From IMG/VR virus record IMGVR_UViG_3300037137_001575, positions 1 to 50,912 of that record: DNA of 50,912 bases. The stretch is one strand, 5' to 3'. The first letter of the stretch is position 1; each line of letters starts with the position of its first letter. The notes under the pieces were generated by a model. It was not told the origin of the DNA, made no database searches, and was given only the letters and a program-made list of their open reading frames with translations. A program made the position numbers and the translations under genes. Of this stretch, positions 33,000 to 40,897 are shown piece after piece. The stretch comes from a virus.

Positions 33000-33749
33000 G
33001 TGGCTGCATTAAAAGACCGATATCAAAACCCAACAATTGGTGATACAGTAAGACTAAAGTTCTTTGTCTTAAACTCCAATATGACCGCCGAAGTGCAAGC
33101 TATTAATGAAATAAGAATATACTATTTAGATCAAGATGTTTGCAAGTGCGATCCTGTTACGATGGGAAGAGTATTAGTACAAACCATTCCAGCATCAAGC
33201 GTTGTTAACCCTACTCAGGGTGAATATTACATTGATTTGTATTTAGACCCAACAATTTACACTAAATTAGGTCGCTATGTAGATGAATGGGAAGTTGTGT
33301 TTCAGCCTGGCGATACACCCGCCAATCATGACCAGCTATTTCAAGTTTTTTCTGAATTATGGTACACAACGCCTATCCCTATAGTTTATGACTTTAGTTT
33401 CTATTTCCAGCCAAATAAGATGAGATTTGGTGAAGTAAAATCAATTGAAATAGAAATTATACCTAATGTGCCAAGAGCTACAGATTTATGTGCCTATTAT
33501 GAGAATTTGGCTATTTCAGCCCAACTTTTCGTATTTATAAGTCAGCGATGCGGTGATTGTCTGCCTTGCGAAAGTGATTTGAGGTTAGTGGTCGATAGAC
33601 AACCAACAGATTATAGAGAAAAAAATAGAGGTTTTTATAAGATAGATACTAGGAAGTTTGATTGCGGGATATATGACATATGGTTTGAGTTAGATTTTGG
33701 CACAAATATCTATATATCGGACACAAACCAATTTCAAATTTATTCTTAG
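33000..33749 (+). CDS. virion structural protein of the tail module
   Basis: 249 residues with a GTG start (AAAGGGTAAAA before it). Blocks IGDTVRLKFFVLNSN, GEYYIDLYLDPTIYTKLGRYVDEWEVVF, PIPIVYDFSFYFQPNKMR and DCGIYDIWFELDFGTNIY indicate two Ig-like beta domains. Very similar block order is familiar in structural proteins of T4-like phages. Two Cys pairs (CKC, CGDCLPC) lie in loops. Located between baseplate and tube-like genes, so likely a tail or baseplate component. Confidence 0.6.
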   Translation: MAALKDRYQNPTIGDTVRLKFFVLNSNMTAEVQAINEIRIYYLDQDVCKCDPVTMGRVLVQTIPASSVVNPTQGEYYIDLYLDPTIYTKLGRYVDEWEVVFQPGDTPANHDQLFQVFSELWYTTPIPIVYDFSFYFQPNKMRFGEVKSIEIEIIPNVPRATDLCAYYENLAISAQLFVFISQRCGDCLPCESDLRLVVDRQPTDYREKNRGFYKIDTRKFDCGIYDIWFELDFGTNIYISDTNQFQIYS

Positions 33750-33784
33750 GTCACTCATATACACACAAAATTTAAAGGAGACAA

Positions 33785-34240
33785 ATGGACAGAGAGGTAA
33801 GATGCAGTATTAAGGAAAAGAAAATTGAAAAACCAAAAGTTGACATGCAAGGACACCCAGCACACTCACCAAACATAGTAATTCCAAGGACTTTTAGATG
33901 GACGTTAACTAATGAAAATTATCCAGACATTCACTATTGGATGAAATCTATAAAAACTGAATACGCTAGAAAAAGAATTATTATTGAAGTCTTTGACGAC
34001 GCTAAAGGCGCAGTTTTTACCTGGATGCAAGCCTTAGTAGATGAGGACAAAAACGCCGCCAGCGCCACCCTAACACATTTAGATGGATGTGGAACCCCAA
34101 TTTCATTAATTAATTTCATGGGGTTGAAGATCGAAGATCACTCCACCGCATATGATTACGGAAGCAGCGAAATTCTCACACACAAAGTCGTAATCACATA
34201 CAACAAAGTAAAAAGAGTCAACCAACTTAACTTGGCTTAA
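33785..34240 (+). CDS. tail tube-like protein, copy C
   Basis: 151 residues. It shares the family block TLTHLDGCGTPIS, then DYGSSEILTHKVVITY with copies A and B (LDGCGN, WGDLDMSSSE, LRY), and an early RTFRWTL matching KFRWTF. It is shorter, without the N-terminal extension. AAAGGAG precedes the ATG. It may be a tail-tube cap, initiator or T4 gp54-type component; the choice cannot be made from sequence. Confidence 0.6.
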   Translation: MDREVRCSIKEKKIEKPKVDMQGHPAHSPNIVIPRTFRWTLTNENYPDIHYWMKSIKTEYARKRIIIEVFDDAKGAVFTWMQALVDEDKNAASATLTHLDGCGTPISLINFMGLKIEDHSTAYDYGSSEILTHKVVITYNKVKRVNQLNLA

Positions 34241-34249
34241 GCCTAAGCT

Positions 34250-34321
34250 TTACGTCAAAATCCGCCATTGAAAAAGCAAATTCTACAGTTTCCTGCTTAC
34301 CAATGGCGGATTTTGACGTAA
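34250..34321. repeat. 21-bp perfect inverted repeat with inner stem
   Basis: Arms 34250-34270 and 34301-34321 are perfect complements (key half TTACGTCAAAATCC). An inner AAGCA/TGCTT pair (34274-34278 with 34294-34298) lengthens it to one hairpin of about 72 bases. There is no U-tract after it. It stands before the ParB-like gene. Confidence 0.9.
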
Positions 34322-34442
34322 GATAGGGAGTCAGTTGTGGCTGAAACTAAAATTTCTGCAAAAATGATTTTGCGGTTTCACAAAAAAGTAGTAAATTAAC
34401 ATGGCAACTAAGCCAGACGGACCAAAAGACTTTGGAGGTACA

Positions 34443-35690
34443 ATGTCTAAGAAGTCCCGACAGCGGAAGTGGCGGCGGGTTGAAGCACAGAAACGTCAGC
34501 TTGCGCTAAATCCAGACGTAAGCGATGGTGGGATGAGTGAAAACACCATCGGTGATCTTAGGCTGCTACTGACGAAGATGGGGGGCGCTAAGTCTATTGA
34601 GGTTGCGCCGACCGTCCCAAGTCAGATTGCTCTTGCCACATCGAACCTTCCTGTTGCCCCCGTTCCTGTTACGCCACCTGCTCCGCAAGTGGTCCTTTTG
34701 CCTGGGCCTGCGCATTGGCCAGCCTGTCCTGTAAACTGTGATGCCGCCGAATGGCGGCGAGCGATGGAACACCACGACTACTACTTGCAATGCGCTGAGA
34801 AGGATAATAACGCAAAACCGTGGTTCCAGTACCCTCGCGTGGTCCATCAGTATAGCGAATTCGTCTACATCACGCCTGAAATGGCTCAGAAATTGCTGGA
34901 CTACAACCCCATTAACCGCAAGATTAAGATGGGGCATGTGGAAGGTCTAAAGCGGGATATTCAGAATCACCGCTGGCTGCAAACGCATGAGTCCATTGCC
35001 GTTAATAAGCTCGGCAATATGCACGATGGGCAGCATCGTGCGCTGGCTATTATCAAGGCGTGGACTGGCTGGCCAATCTATCTGACGTGGAACGTGCCGC
35101 CAGAAGGCATCTACGCGACTGACAGCGGCGACAAGCGGCCCATCAACGAAAAGCTGGGTTTCCTGTTCCCCGACCTGAAGATGACCAACAAGACGGCGGC
35201 TCTTTGCCGTTCCATGATGTGGGGACTGAGTAATCGCGGCCTCCGCTATACGGAGTCTGAGATTGCTTCGTTCATGCTCAAGCATCAGCGTGTTATTAAC
35301 TGGATCATGACTAACGTGCGCAGCAAGTACGTTAATTACCGTGCTGACTTGCAAGCCGTTATCGGCAAGGGTATGTTGTGGTGGGGTGAAGAAATCGTTG
35401 GACCATTCGTGGAACGACTCCGCACGGTGCAATTCTGCGGTGAAGGTGATCCCGCAAAGGCACTGTATCTCTGGCTGCAAAATTCCAAGAAACAAAAAAG
35501 CAACGTTCCGCCAGTCATCTACTACAAGAAGGCACTGGCTGCTATCCATGCACACGCTCTGAAGCGTGACGCCAAGCGTATCATCTCGAAAGAACAGGAT
35601 ATCTTCGAGTGGTTGCCTGGATGGAATATTCCAGATGACGCGCTTTGCGCGGGCAAGGTTTTCATCCATAGTGACGAAAACCAACCCTGA
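34443..35690 (+). CDS. ParB-like nuclease-domain protein, GC-richer than its neighbours
   Basis: 415 residues from ATG 34443, with GGAGGTAC directly upstream; an ATG at 34401 would add 14 residues. A basic head and Pro-rich linker lead to the ParB/sulfiredoxin-like domain: YITPEMAQKLLDYNPINRKI, then MHDGQHRALAII (DGQHR at 195-199), then DSGDKRPIN. The C-terminal domain (about 295-395) has GKGMLWWG, PFVERLR, FCGEGDPAKALYLWL and DIFEW, and recurs alone in the gene at 38548. GC content is visibly higher than elsewhere, suggesting recent acquisition. Long inverted repeats lie on both sides. Confidence 0.7.
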   Translation: MSKKSRQRKWRRVEAQKRQLALNPDVSDGGMSENTIGDLRLLLTKMGGAKSIEVAPTVPSQIALATSNLPVAPVPVTPPAPQVVLLPGPAHWPACPVNCDAAEWRRAMEHHDYYLQCAEKDNNAKPWFQYPRVVHQYSEFVYITPEMAQKLLDYNPINRKIKMGHVEGLKRDIQNHRWLQTHESIAVNKLGNMHDGQHRALAIIKAWTGWPIYLTWNVPPEGIYATDSGDKRPINEKLGFLFPDLKMTNKTAALCRSMMWGLSNRGLRYTESEIASFMLKHQRVINWIMTNVRSKYVNYRADLQAVIGKGMLWWGEEIVGPFVERLRTVQFCGEGDPAKALYLWLQNSKKQKSNVPPVIYYKKALAAIHAHALKRDAKRIISKEQDIFEWLPGWNIPDDALCAGKVFIHSDENQP

Positions 35691-35699
35691 ATGTAACTA

Positions 35700-35757
35700 A
35701 AACGAAAAAGGAAAATAATGGTGGACATAAATTCACCATTATTTTCCTTTTTCGTTT
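35700..35757. repeat. 24-bp perfect inverted repeat
   Basis: Arms 35700-35723 and 35734-35757 are perfect complements around a 10-base loop (arm begins AAACGAAAAAGG, ends AATGGTG). It follows the ParB-like stop by nine bases. It may act as a terminator, though T's are inside the stem rather than after it. Confidence 0.9.
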
Positions 35758-35812
35758 CGCCTAATTTGTAGTATAGTAAGGGAGAACCACCAAACAAAAT
35801 CGGAGCATGGCC

Positions 35813-37294
35813 ATGCAAGTTGTGCGGGAATTGAGGGATGAAAAACTTGATTTCTGGATTAAGAACAATCTCAACGTTCTTTTTGTTGGTCATTATGGCG
35901 CAGGCAAAACGACACGAATCATAGAAGCCTTTAAGAGAAATAATCTAAAGTTTAAGCCTTACAGCGCCGCCACAATGGACCCTTGGTGCGACTTCATCGG
36001 TGTACCGAAGGTTGTCACCGATGACAAAGGTTCATATCTAGATTACATCCTCCCCCGCGACCTACGCGACGATACCATTGAAGCAATCTTTATGGATGAA
36101 TTCAACCGCTCCCACAAGAAAGTGCGGAATGCGGTCATGGAATTGCTTCAGTATAAAAGCATCAATGGAAGACCATTCAAAAATCTCCGCTTCATTTGGG
36201 CCGCAATTAATCCAGAAGATGAAGGCGATTATCAAGTCGAGGCTTTAGATAAAGCACAAAAGGACCGCTTTGAAGTCCAGGTTGGTATTCCTTATGAACC
36301 AAAGTTAGCCTATTTTGTAAGTAAATTTGATAATCGTCAAGCCAAAGCAGCGGTCGGTTGGTGGCAATCGCTAACTCCTGAACAACAGATGGAAGTAAGT
36401 CCGCGTCGTCTTGAATATGCCCTCAAGATGTTCAACATCCCTGGCGGCGATATCAAAGACGTGCTGCCGCATTCTACAAACCCTTCCAAACTAAGTAATT
36501 TACTCAAGACTGGTCCCATTGATGATCGCTTGAAGGATTTGTTCAGTAAAAATGATCTGGATGCCGCTAAAAAGTATCTGCAAGTTGAAAACAACTATGC
36601 GGCAGCGGCAAGGTATCTTGTTGCTCATATTCCAGAAGATGTAGACGCGGACGATTGGATGCTGTTCTTCTTACAGTCCGTCACCACAGAAAAGTTGGCA
36701 TCCATGTTGGCTAGCAATGAAGCTGCCTATAACTTCATTGTTGCCAACTGTGATAAGGTGCCAATCTTCTCGCGTCTAATCAGAGACGCTTTGAAGACGA
36801 ACACCGATAAGGTTCTGGTTCGAAGATTGAAGAAGGAGATTGACAATAACAAGCTGCTAACAGCGGTGTTCGGAAGCGCCTCCGCAACTAGCACGCCAGA
36901 GAAACCTTATTGTAGCCACCGTATCACAGCGGTCCAGTGGTCAACTCGTATCGCTGGCTGGCTCTCTCAGCCGCTAGATACAACGCCACAGCGTACTAAA
37001 GTCTACGATGATCTTATGGAAAATATTCCGCAGACTCTGACGCTCAATGAAGCGGTTGATACTTTGGAAATGATTAACATGCTGGCAACTCGCTCACATG
37101 CAGATACAATTACAAAATTCCGTCATTTGGCTGGTGTTGTTAATCATTGTATTGACAGGATCAATCAGGCAAGTGGGTTATCTTGGAATGAAATTTTGAC
37201 TAACTATGGTCAAAAATTCAGCAGTCTTTTGGACAAGATGCGGGATAATGGCTTAGAAAAGAAGCTATATTGTCCTGTAAAAAAGGCTAACTAA
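35813..37294 (+). CDS. MoxR-like AAA+ ATPase
   Basis: 493 residues from ATG 35813, chosen because GGAG lies seven bases upstream; ATG 35807 is too close to it. Walker A GHYGAGKTT (26-34), Walker B AIFMDEFNR (D95, E96), and a sensor-like WAAINPEDEG follow. The remaining 300 residues are helical and specific to this group. MoxR ATPases act as chaperones for partners holding VWA domains, and a VWA protein is the next gene (TAATG overlap). The two probably form one complex. Confidence 0.8.
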   Translation: MQVVRELRDEKLDFWIKNNLNVLFVGHYGAGKTTRIIEAFKRNNLKFKPYSAATMDPWCDFIGVPKVVTDDKGSYLDYILPRDLRDDTIEAIFMDEFNRSHKKVRNAVMELLQYKSINGRPFKNLRFIWAAINPEDEGDYQVEALDKAQKDRFEVQVGIPYEPKLAYFVSKFDNRQAKAAVGWWQSLTPEQQMEVSPRRLEYALKMFNIPGGDIKDVLPHSTNPSKLSNLLKTGPIDDRLKDLFSKNDLDAAKKYLQVENNYAAAARYLVAHIPEDVDADDWMLFFLQSVTTEKLASMLASNEAAYNFIVANCDKVPIFSRLIRDALKTNTDKVLVRRLKKEIDNNKLLTAVFGSASATSTPEKPYCSHRITAVQWSTRIAGWLSQPLDTTPQRTKVYDDLMENIPQTLTLNEAVDTLEMINMLATRSHADTITKFRHLAGVVNHCIDRINQASGLSWNEILTNYGQKFSSLLDKMRDNGLEKKLYCPVKKAN

Positions 37295-38538
37295 TGATTA
37301 CTCATGCCGAATGGATGGAGATTAGTCTTGCCCTAGAAGATCACCATGCCATATTCTATGAATTATGGCACATGGGTCGTCCATTCTTTACTGATGACAT
37401 TGAAACCGCTGCCGTCCGTTTTGCGGGTGATAGCGGTGAATTCGTTGAATTCCTATTCAACCCCGAATATTGGAACAACCTCACCCCTTACGAACGCCTG
37501 TTTGTGATCTCCCATGAATGCCTGCACGTCATTTTAAATCACGGTATCCGAACCACAAAAGGCAAGGATGCACCACGAATCAATACGGCGCTGGATATCG
37601 TCGTGAATCATCTGTTGGTAAATGCATTCGGGTTTGACCGTTCACGAATCAGGGATGAAGACGTGCTGTGCTGGACGGACACAACTTTCAAGGATGATCC
37701 CAAAATGGCCGAGATACCAACAAACGAATCGTATGAATATTATTATCAGAAAATACCAGAGTCAATGGTAATTGATGTCTTCACAATTGACGATCATTCC
37801 TTCCTGAATGGGGAAGTAGATACCATTATAGACAAATTGGACAGCAGACTTACCCAAGAAGAAAAAGGTACTATTAAAGACGTAATTAAAAAACATTACG
37901 CTAAAGAGAAAACGGAATATGAGGACGAACGCGGTGGGTACGGTTGTGGCCACTGGTCTTTCATTAACGTAGCTCCAGTTACAGCGAAAAAAAAATGGGA
38001 GACGGTGATATTCAAATGGAGTCAGAAGTACATGCGGGCGGGGCTGGATGAACACGAACAGTGGGCGCGAGTGGCTCGCCGCTTTGAATTGCTGCCTCAA
38101 GAAATCATCCTGCCAAGCGAAATGGAAGATGAATCAAAGGACTTTGATCGTATACCTATCCATTTGTACATGGACACATCTGGTTCTTGTGTAAAATACA
38201 AGGACCGATTTTTTCGAGCGGCTATGTCCTTACCAAAGGACAGATTCGTGGTAAGATTGTTTTGTTTCGACGTTGCGGTTCACGAAACAACGCTTGTCTC
38301 CCGTAAAATTTACGGTGGAGGTGGCACTTGTTTCGATATTATTGAACAGAACGTTCAGAAGGTCATGAAGGCGGAAAAATCCGCCTATCCAGAAGCTGTT
38401 TTCTTAATTACAGATGGGAAGGGAAGTCCTGTTGTGCCAAAATTTCCTGAACGTTGGCACTGGTTCATGACTAGGAATGCTTCATCTGCTTACATTCCAG
38501 ACAAAAGCAAAACCTACAAACTCGACAACTTTGAATAG
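37294..38538 (+). CDS. metallopeptidase-like plus VWA domain protein, MoxR partner
   Basis: 414 residues. The N-terminal domain has the zinc motif HECLH (74-78) followed by NH and ALDIVVNHLLV, as in the putative metallopeptidase domain DUF2201. The C-terminal VWA-like domain has a MIDAS: DTSGS (294-298), GGGGTCFD (T345), LITDGKG (D374). Start overlaps the ATPase stop, so a fixed ratio is likely. Such ATPase/VWA pairs occur in bacteria and phages without settled function. Confidence 0.8.
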   Translation: MITHAEWMEISLALEDHHAIFYELWHMGRPFFTDDIETAAVRFAGDSGEFVEFLFNPEYWNNLTPYERLFVISHECLHVILNHGIRTTKGKDAPRINTALDIVVNHLLVNAFGFDRSRIRDEDVLCWTDTTFKDDPKMAEIPTNESYEYYYQKIPESMVIDVFTIDDHSFLNGEVDTIIDKLDSRLTQEEKGTIKDVIKKHYAKEKTEYEDERGGYGCGHWSFINVAPVTAKKKWETVIFKWSQKYMRAGLDEHEQWARVARRFELLPQEIILPSEMEDESKDFDRIPIHLYMDTSGSCVKYKDRFFRAAMSLPKDRFVVRLFCFDVAVHETTLVSRKIYGGGGTCFDIIEQNVQKVMKAEKSAYPEAVFLITDGKGSPVVPKFPERWHWFMTRNASSAYIPDKSKTYKLDNFE

Positions 38539-38547
38539 GAGGGAATG

Positions 38548-39126
38548 ATGGGTCGCGTTACAGCCAGAGGCAACCGATTTGACAGCATTGCAAACCAAAT
38601 GATGAAGGGGTGCAACGGCAAAGTTAAGGCCAACAACGTTGCTGGAACCCAGCAAGAAATGGATGACTTCAAGAGAGTTTATAACGACACAATAACTTAT
38701 CTTGAAAATACATTGCCAAAGGATTTGAGTGTGGCTGTCTGTGGCGCACTTGGCAAGGCAATCCTTTGGCATGGTAAGAAAACCATGCACCCGTTTGTAG
38801 AAGCGGTTGCAAGGCGTGAATTCAAAGGTCATGGCGATCCATGCCTGGCACTGTGGGAATGGCTTGTTCGATATAACAAACGTAATAACACGGAAGAAAT
38901 TTACCGTCGAACCGTCACGGCCATTCGTATCTTTTTGCGCAGTGGAACCTTCAAAGGTCATTTGAAACCTGCCCTGGACGACTTTTTTGAGTGGCAGAGT
39001 AATTATCGCGTTATGTGTCAGCCAAAAAGGAATCAGGTTGGTACAAGTCTAAAATCACCAACGAAACAATCCGATGAAGCGATCTTGGCCGACGTGGAAG
39101 ATGCGCTCAGTGGTTCACCTACTTAA
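38548..39126 (+). CDS. stand-alone copy of the ParB-like protein's C-terminal domain
   Basis: 192 residues from ATG 38548, with GGAGG five to six bases upstream; ATG 38545 is too near. The core matches the C-terminal domain of the gene at 34443: GALGKAILWHG, HPFVEAV, FKGHGDPCLALWEWL, IYRRTVTAIRIFL, DDFFEW. It lacks the ParB-like part. The gene directly follows the VWA gene, so the domain appears at both ends of one cluster. It may be an adaptor or a regulator of the ParB-like protein. Confidence 0.7.
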   Translation: MGRVTARGNRFDSIANQMMKGCNGKVKANNVAGTQQEMDDFKRVYNDTITYLENTLPKDLSVAVCGALGKAILWHGKKTMHPFVEAVARREFKGHGDPCLALWEWLVRYNKRNNTEEIYRRTVTAIRIFLRSGTFKGHLKPALDDFFEWQSNYRVMCQPKRNQVGTSLKSPTKQSDEAILADVEDALSGSPT

Positions 39127-39149
39127 AATTTACAGAATGTTACTGTAAT

Positions 39150-39175
39150 AGTAATGAGGACAACCCCTCATTACT
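39150..39175 (+). promoter_or_regulatory. 10-bp perfect hairpin just before the bS21-like start
   Basis: AGTAATGAGG pairs fully with CCTCATTACT around a six-base loop. It ends two bases before the ATG and buries the only purine-rich GAGG. It could control translation of the bS21-like gene, or end the upstream transcript. Confidence 0.6.
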
Positions 39176-39177
39176 AA

Positions 39178-39405
39178 ATGGCAAATATAGTTAGGTTAAG
39201 AGTAGAGCGTAAGGATGGACCTGACGCTTTCAAAAACATGCTCAAAGCATGGAAACGACAAAAGAAATGGATTGATAAGGAACACAAAATTCATAGTTCC
39301 TTTGAAACTGAATCCCAAAAGAAACGACGCCGACGAAGGCGAAACTGGATTAAGAAACAACAAGAATTAAACTGTAAACCAGAAAGCGTTATCCTCCTTG
39401 AGTAA
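39178..39405 (+). CDS. rpsU: probable ribosomal protein bS21
   Basis: 75 residues, very basic. Layout fits bS21: a first strand with VRLRVERKDGPDAF, a helix NMLKAWKRQKKWI, the aromatic F near SSFETESQKKRRRRRR, then a basic helix. Length (bS21 is about 70) agrees. bS21 genes are known from several large phages, where they may replace the host protein in the small subunit and bias initiation. Similarity is by pattern, so another basic protein is possible. The 3' end overlaps the converging nuclease gene by 39 bases. Confidence 0.55.
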   Translation: MANIVRLRVERKDGPDAFKNMLKAWKRQKKWIDKEHKIHSSFETESQKKRRRRRRNWIKKQQELNCKPESVILLE

Positions 39406-39921
39406 CTTATCAAGATGAACAATCGCCCAATCTTTATAAATTAAGAGATAATCCCATTCTCTGAGGACCAGTGCGCCTTCTGCGTGGAACTTGGGCAAGT
39501 GTTCTATTTTCAAAATGGCAAGCAATGGCTTGCGGGACTTCTTCCACACAACCATCGGTTTACGTTTACAGCGGTCGGCATCAAATTGTGCTTGCTCCAA
39601 GAATTCATTAATTTGTGAATGGCCACCGTCAAATACGGATACCAAATCAACGTCGTCGTAACCGCCCTTACTTTCAATCGTGAAACCAAAATTTTCAGGG
39701 GTAACTAAATCACCTGAAAAAGTATCCTGTGCGTGCTTCGGCAAGTTAGCGACCTGGGACCAGCGATTACCTGACCCTACTGACCTGGAAAATCCACCTC
39801 CAAATCGGTCATTAAATACTTTCGCCACTTCACGTTCACGTCGCTTACCTTTACGGCCTGTGTTTAATTTCTTTTTCTTTGGCATAAGAAAACTGTCTTC
39901 TACAAAAAAATCTTCATCCAT
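39367..39921 (-). CDS. PD-(D/E)xK endonuclease, Holliday-junction-resolvase-like
   Basis: 184 residues; a later ATG at residue 13 (MPKKKKLNTGRKGK) is also possible. It has GRKGKRREREVAKVFNDRFGG, FSRSVGSGNR, GDLVTPENFGFTIESKGGY, where the Asp in GDL and E-S-K give the D...ExK core, and a C-terminal strand set. This is the form of phage resolvase-like nucleases. It would cut branched DNA in recombination or packaging, in agreement with the gp46-like gene. Exact substrate is inferred. Confidence 0.65.
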   Translation of the reverse strand: MDEDFFVEDSFLMPKKKKLNTGRKGKRREREVAKVFNDRFGGGFSRSVGSGNRWSQVANLPKHAQDTFSGDLVTPENFGFTIESKGGYDDVDLVSVFDGGHSQINEFLEQAQFDADRCKRKPMVVWKKSRKPLLAILKIEHLPKFHAEGALVLREWDYLLIYKDWAIVHLDKLLKEDNAFWFTV

Positions 39922-39968
39922 ATGAAGTTATTTAGTAAATATAACCAATATTAAAAGGTTTGTCAATC

Positions 39969-39976
39969 TATAAATA
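39969..39976 (+). promoter_or_regulatory. exact T4 late promoter octamer TATAAATA
   Basis: TATAAATA ends five bases before the GTG of the DUF1003 gene. It equals the T4 gp55 recognition octamer. The distance would leave no untranslated leader, so its use is uncertain. Confidence 0.35.
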
Positions 39977-39980
39977 ACAA

Positions 39981-40472
39981 GTGGTGCAAAATGATGATAG
40001 GACATTCGGAGAAAGAGTAGCAGATGACGTAGCGACCTTCGCAGGATCGTGGAAGTTCATCATTTTGTTCGGCGCTATACTTGCGTGCTGGGTTGTGTTC
40101 AACTCATTGGATGTAACTAAACCATATCATTTTGACCAATTCCCCTTCATCTTGCTTAATTTGCTTCTGAGCTTTGTGGCCGCATTTCAGGCTCCATTCA
40201 TTATGATGAGCCAAAATAGATCAGAAAAGAAGCAAGATATAGCCTACCGTGCTATTTTCATAGAATTGAAAGAGCTAGTAGAACAGGATATAGCCCACGA
40301 AGAAGAGATTAAAGGGCTAGAAAGACAAATACAGACAGATTTGGAAAGATTAATAGCCACGCAAAATAAATTGCTGGAAGCTCTCAGTCAAGCAATTAAG
40401 TTAGGACAGATGACCAGTGAAGGCGTTGCAGAAGTATTGGAACACCTAGAAGATGAGACTACCGAGCAGTAA
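39981..40472 (+). CDS. DUF1003 membrane protein
   Basis: 163 residues with a GTG start (a second GTG follows). The block GERVADDVATFAGSWKFIILFG, then FPFILLNLLLSFVAAFQAPFIMMSQNR and a Lys/Glu helix, are the features of DUF1003, with two membrane helices. No Shine-Dalgarno sequence is visible. The role of the family is unknown; a phage copy may alter the host inner membrane. Converges with the next gene over 14 bases. Confidence 0.8.
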   Translation: MVQNDDRTFGERVADDVATFAGSWKFIILFGAILACWVVFNSLDVTKPYHFDQFPFILLNLLLSFVAAFQAPFIMMSQNRSEKKQDIAYRAIFIELKELVEQDIAHEEEIKGLERQIQTDLERLIATQNKLLEALSQAIKLGQMTSEGVAEVLEHLEDETTEQ

Positions 40473-40896
40473 TTTCTTCTTGAAGCCACTTATCTAATCT
40501 TTTGAACGCACCTGGAAAACTTCGCTTCGTAAAATAAGAGTCTATGACTTTATACATGTCATCATAGTCCATTTTTACTTCCTCGAAGCTGGGCTTCTCC
40601 ATTTTCCCAAACACACTCTCCAGCAATTTCATAGCTTCTGCTACTTCCTTATTACTTTTCTTTTTCTTGCGACTGCCCATATCCTGATAATATAGATCGT
40701 CCCAATATTTAGGGAAAACTATACCCGCTAATGTACTATCCATATATCTTAGTTGATGGAGAAGACCACAACTGCAAAACGGATGCTGAGCAGAGTAAAT
40801 TTCACAATCCCCATAGTGAAGGAATTGCTTTCTTGACTCAACCCAATACCGCTTAATTAGAATGCCTAATTTATGTACCTCTGAGGTAATTCGCAT
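40459..40896 (-). CDS. hypothetical protein with Cys cluster
   Basis: 145 residues from ATG 40896, one base after the upstream stop; longer in-frame readings run through that gene. It has CSCG in an aromatic region (YSAQHPFCSCGLLHQLRYMD), then a charged, Lys-rich helical half. No family recognised. Co-transcribed with the gene at 40898. Confidence 0.5.
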   Translation of the reverse strand: MRITSEVHKLGILIKRYWVESRKQFLHYGDCEIYSAQHPFCSCGLLHQLRYMDSTLAGIVFPKYWDDLYYQDMGSRKKKKSNKEVAEAMKLLESVFGKMEKPSFEEVKMDYDDMYKVIDSYFTKRSFPGAFKRLDKWLQEEITAR

Positions 40897-40897
40897 A

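Noticed and set aside
34947-35684. 245-codon open frame on the minus strand opposite the ParB-like gene
   Set aside because: It runs antisense to a gene with recognisable domains, and arises from the GC-rich codon use of that gene. No ribosome binding site or domain was seen.
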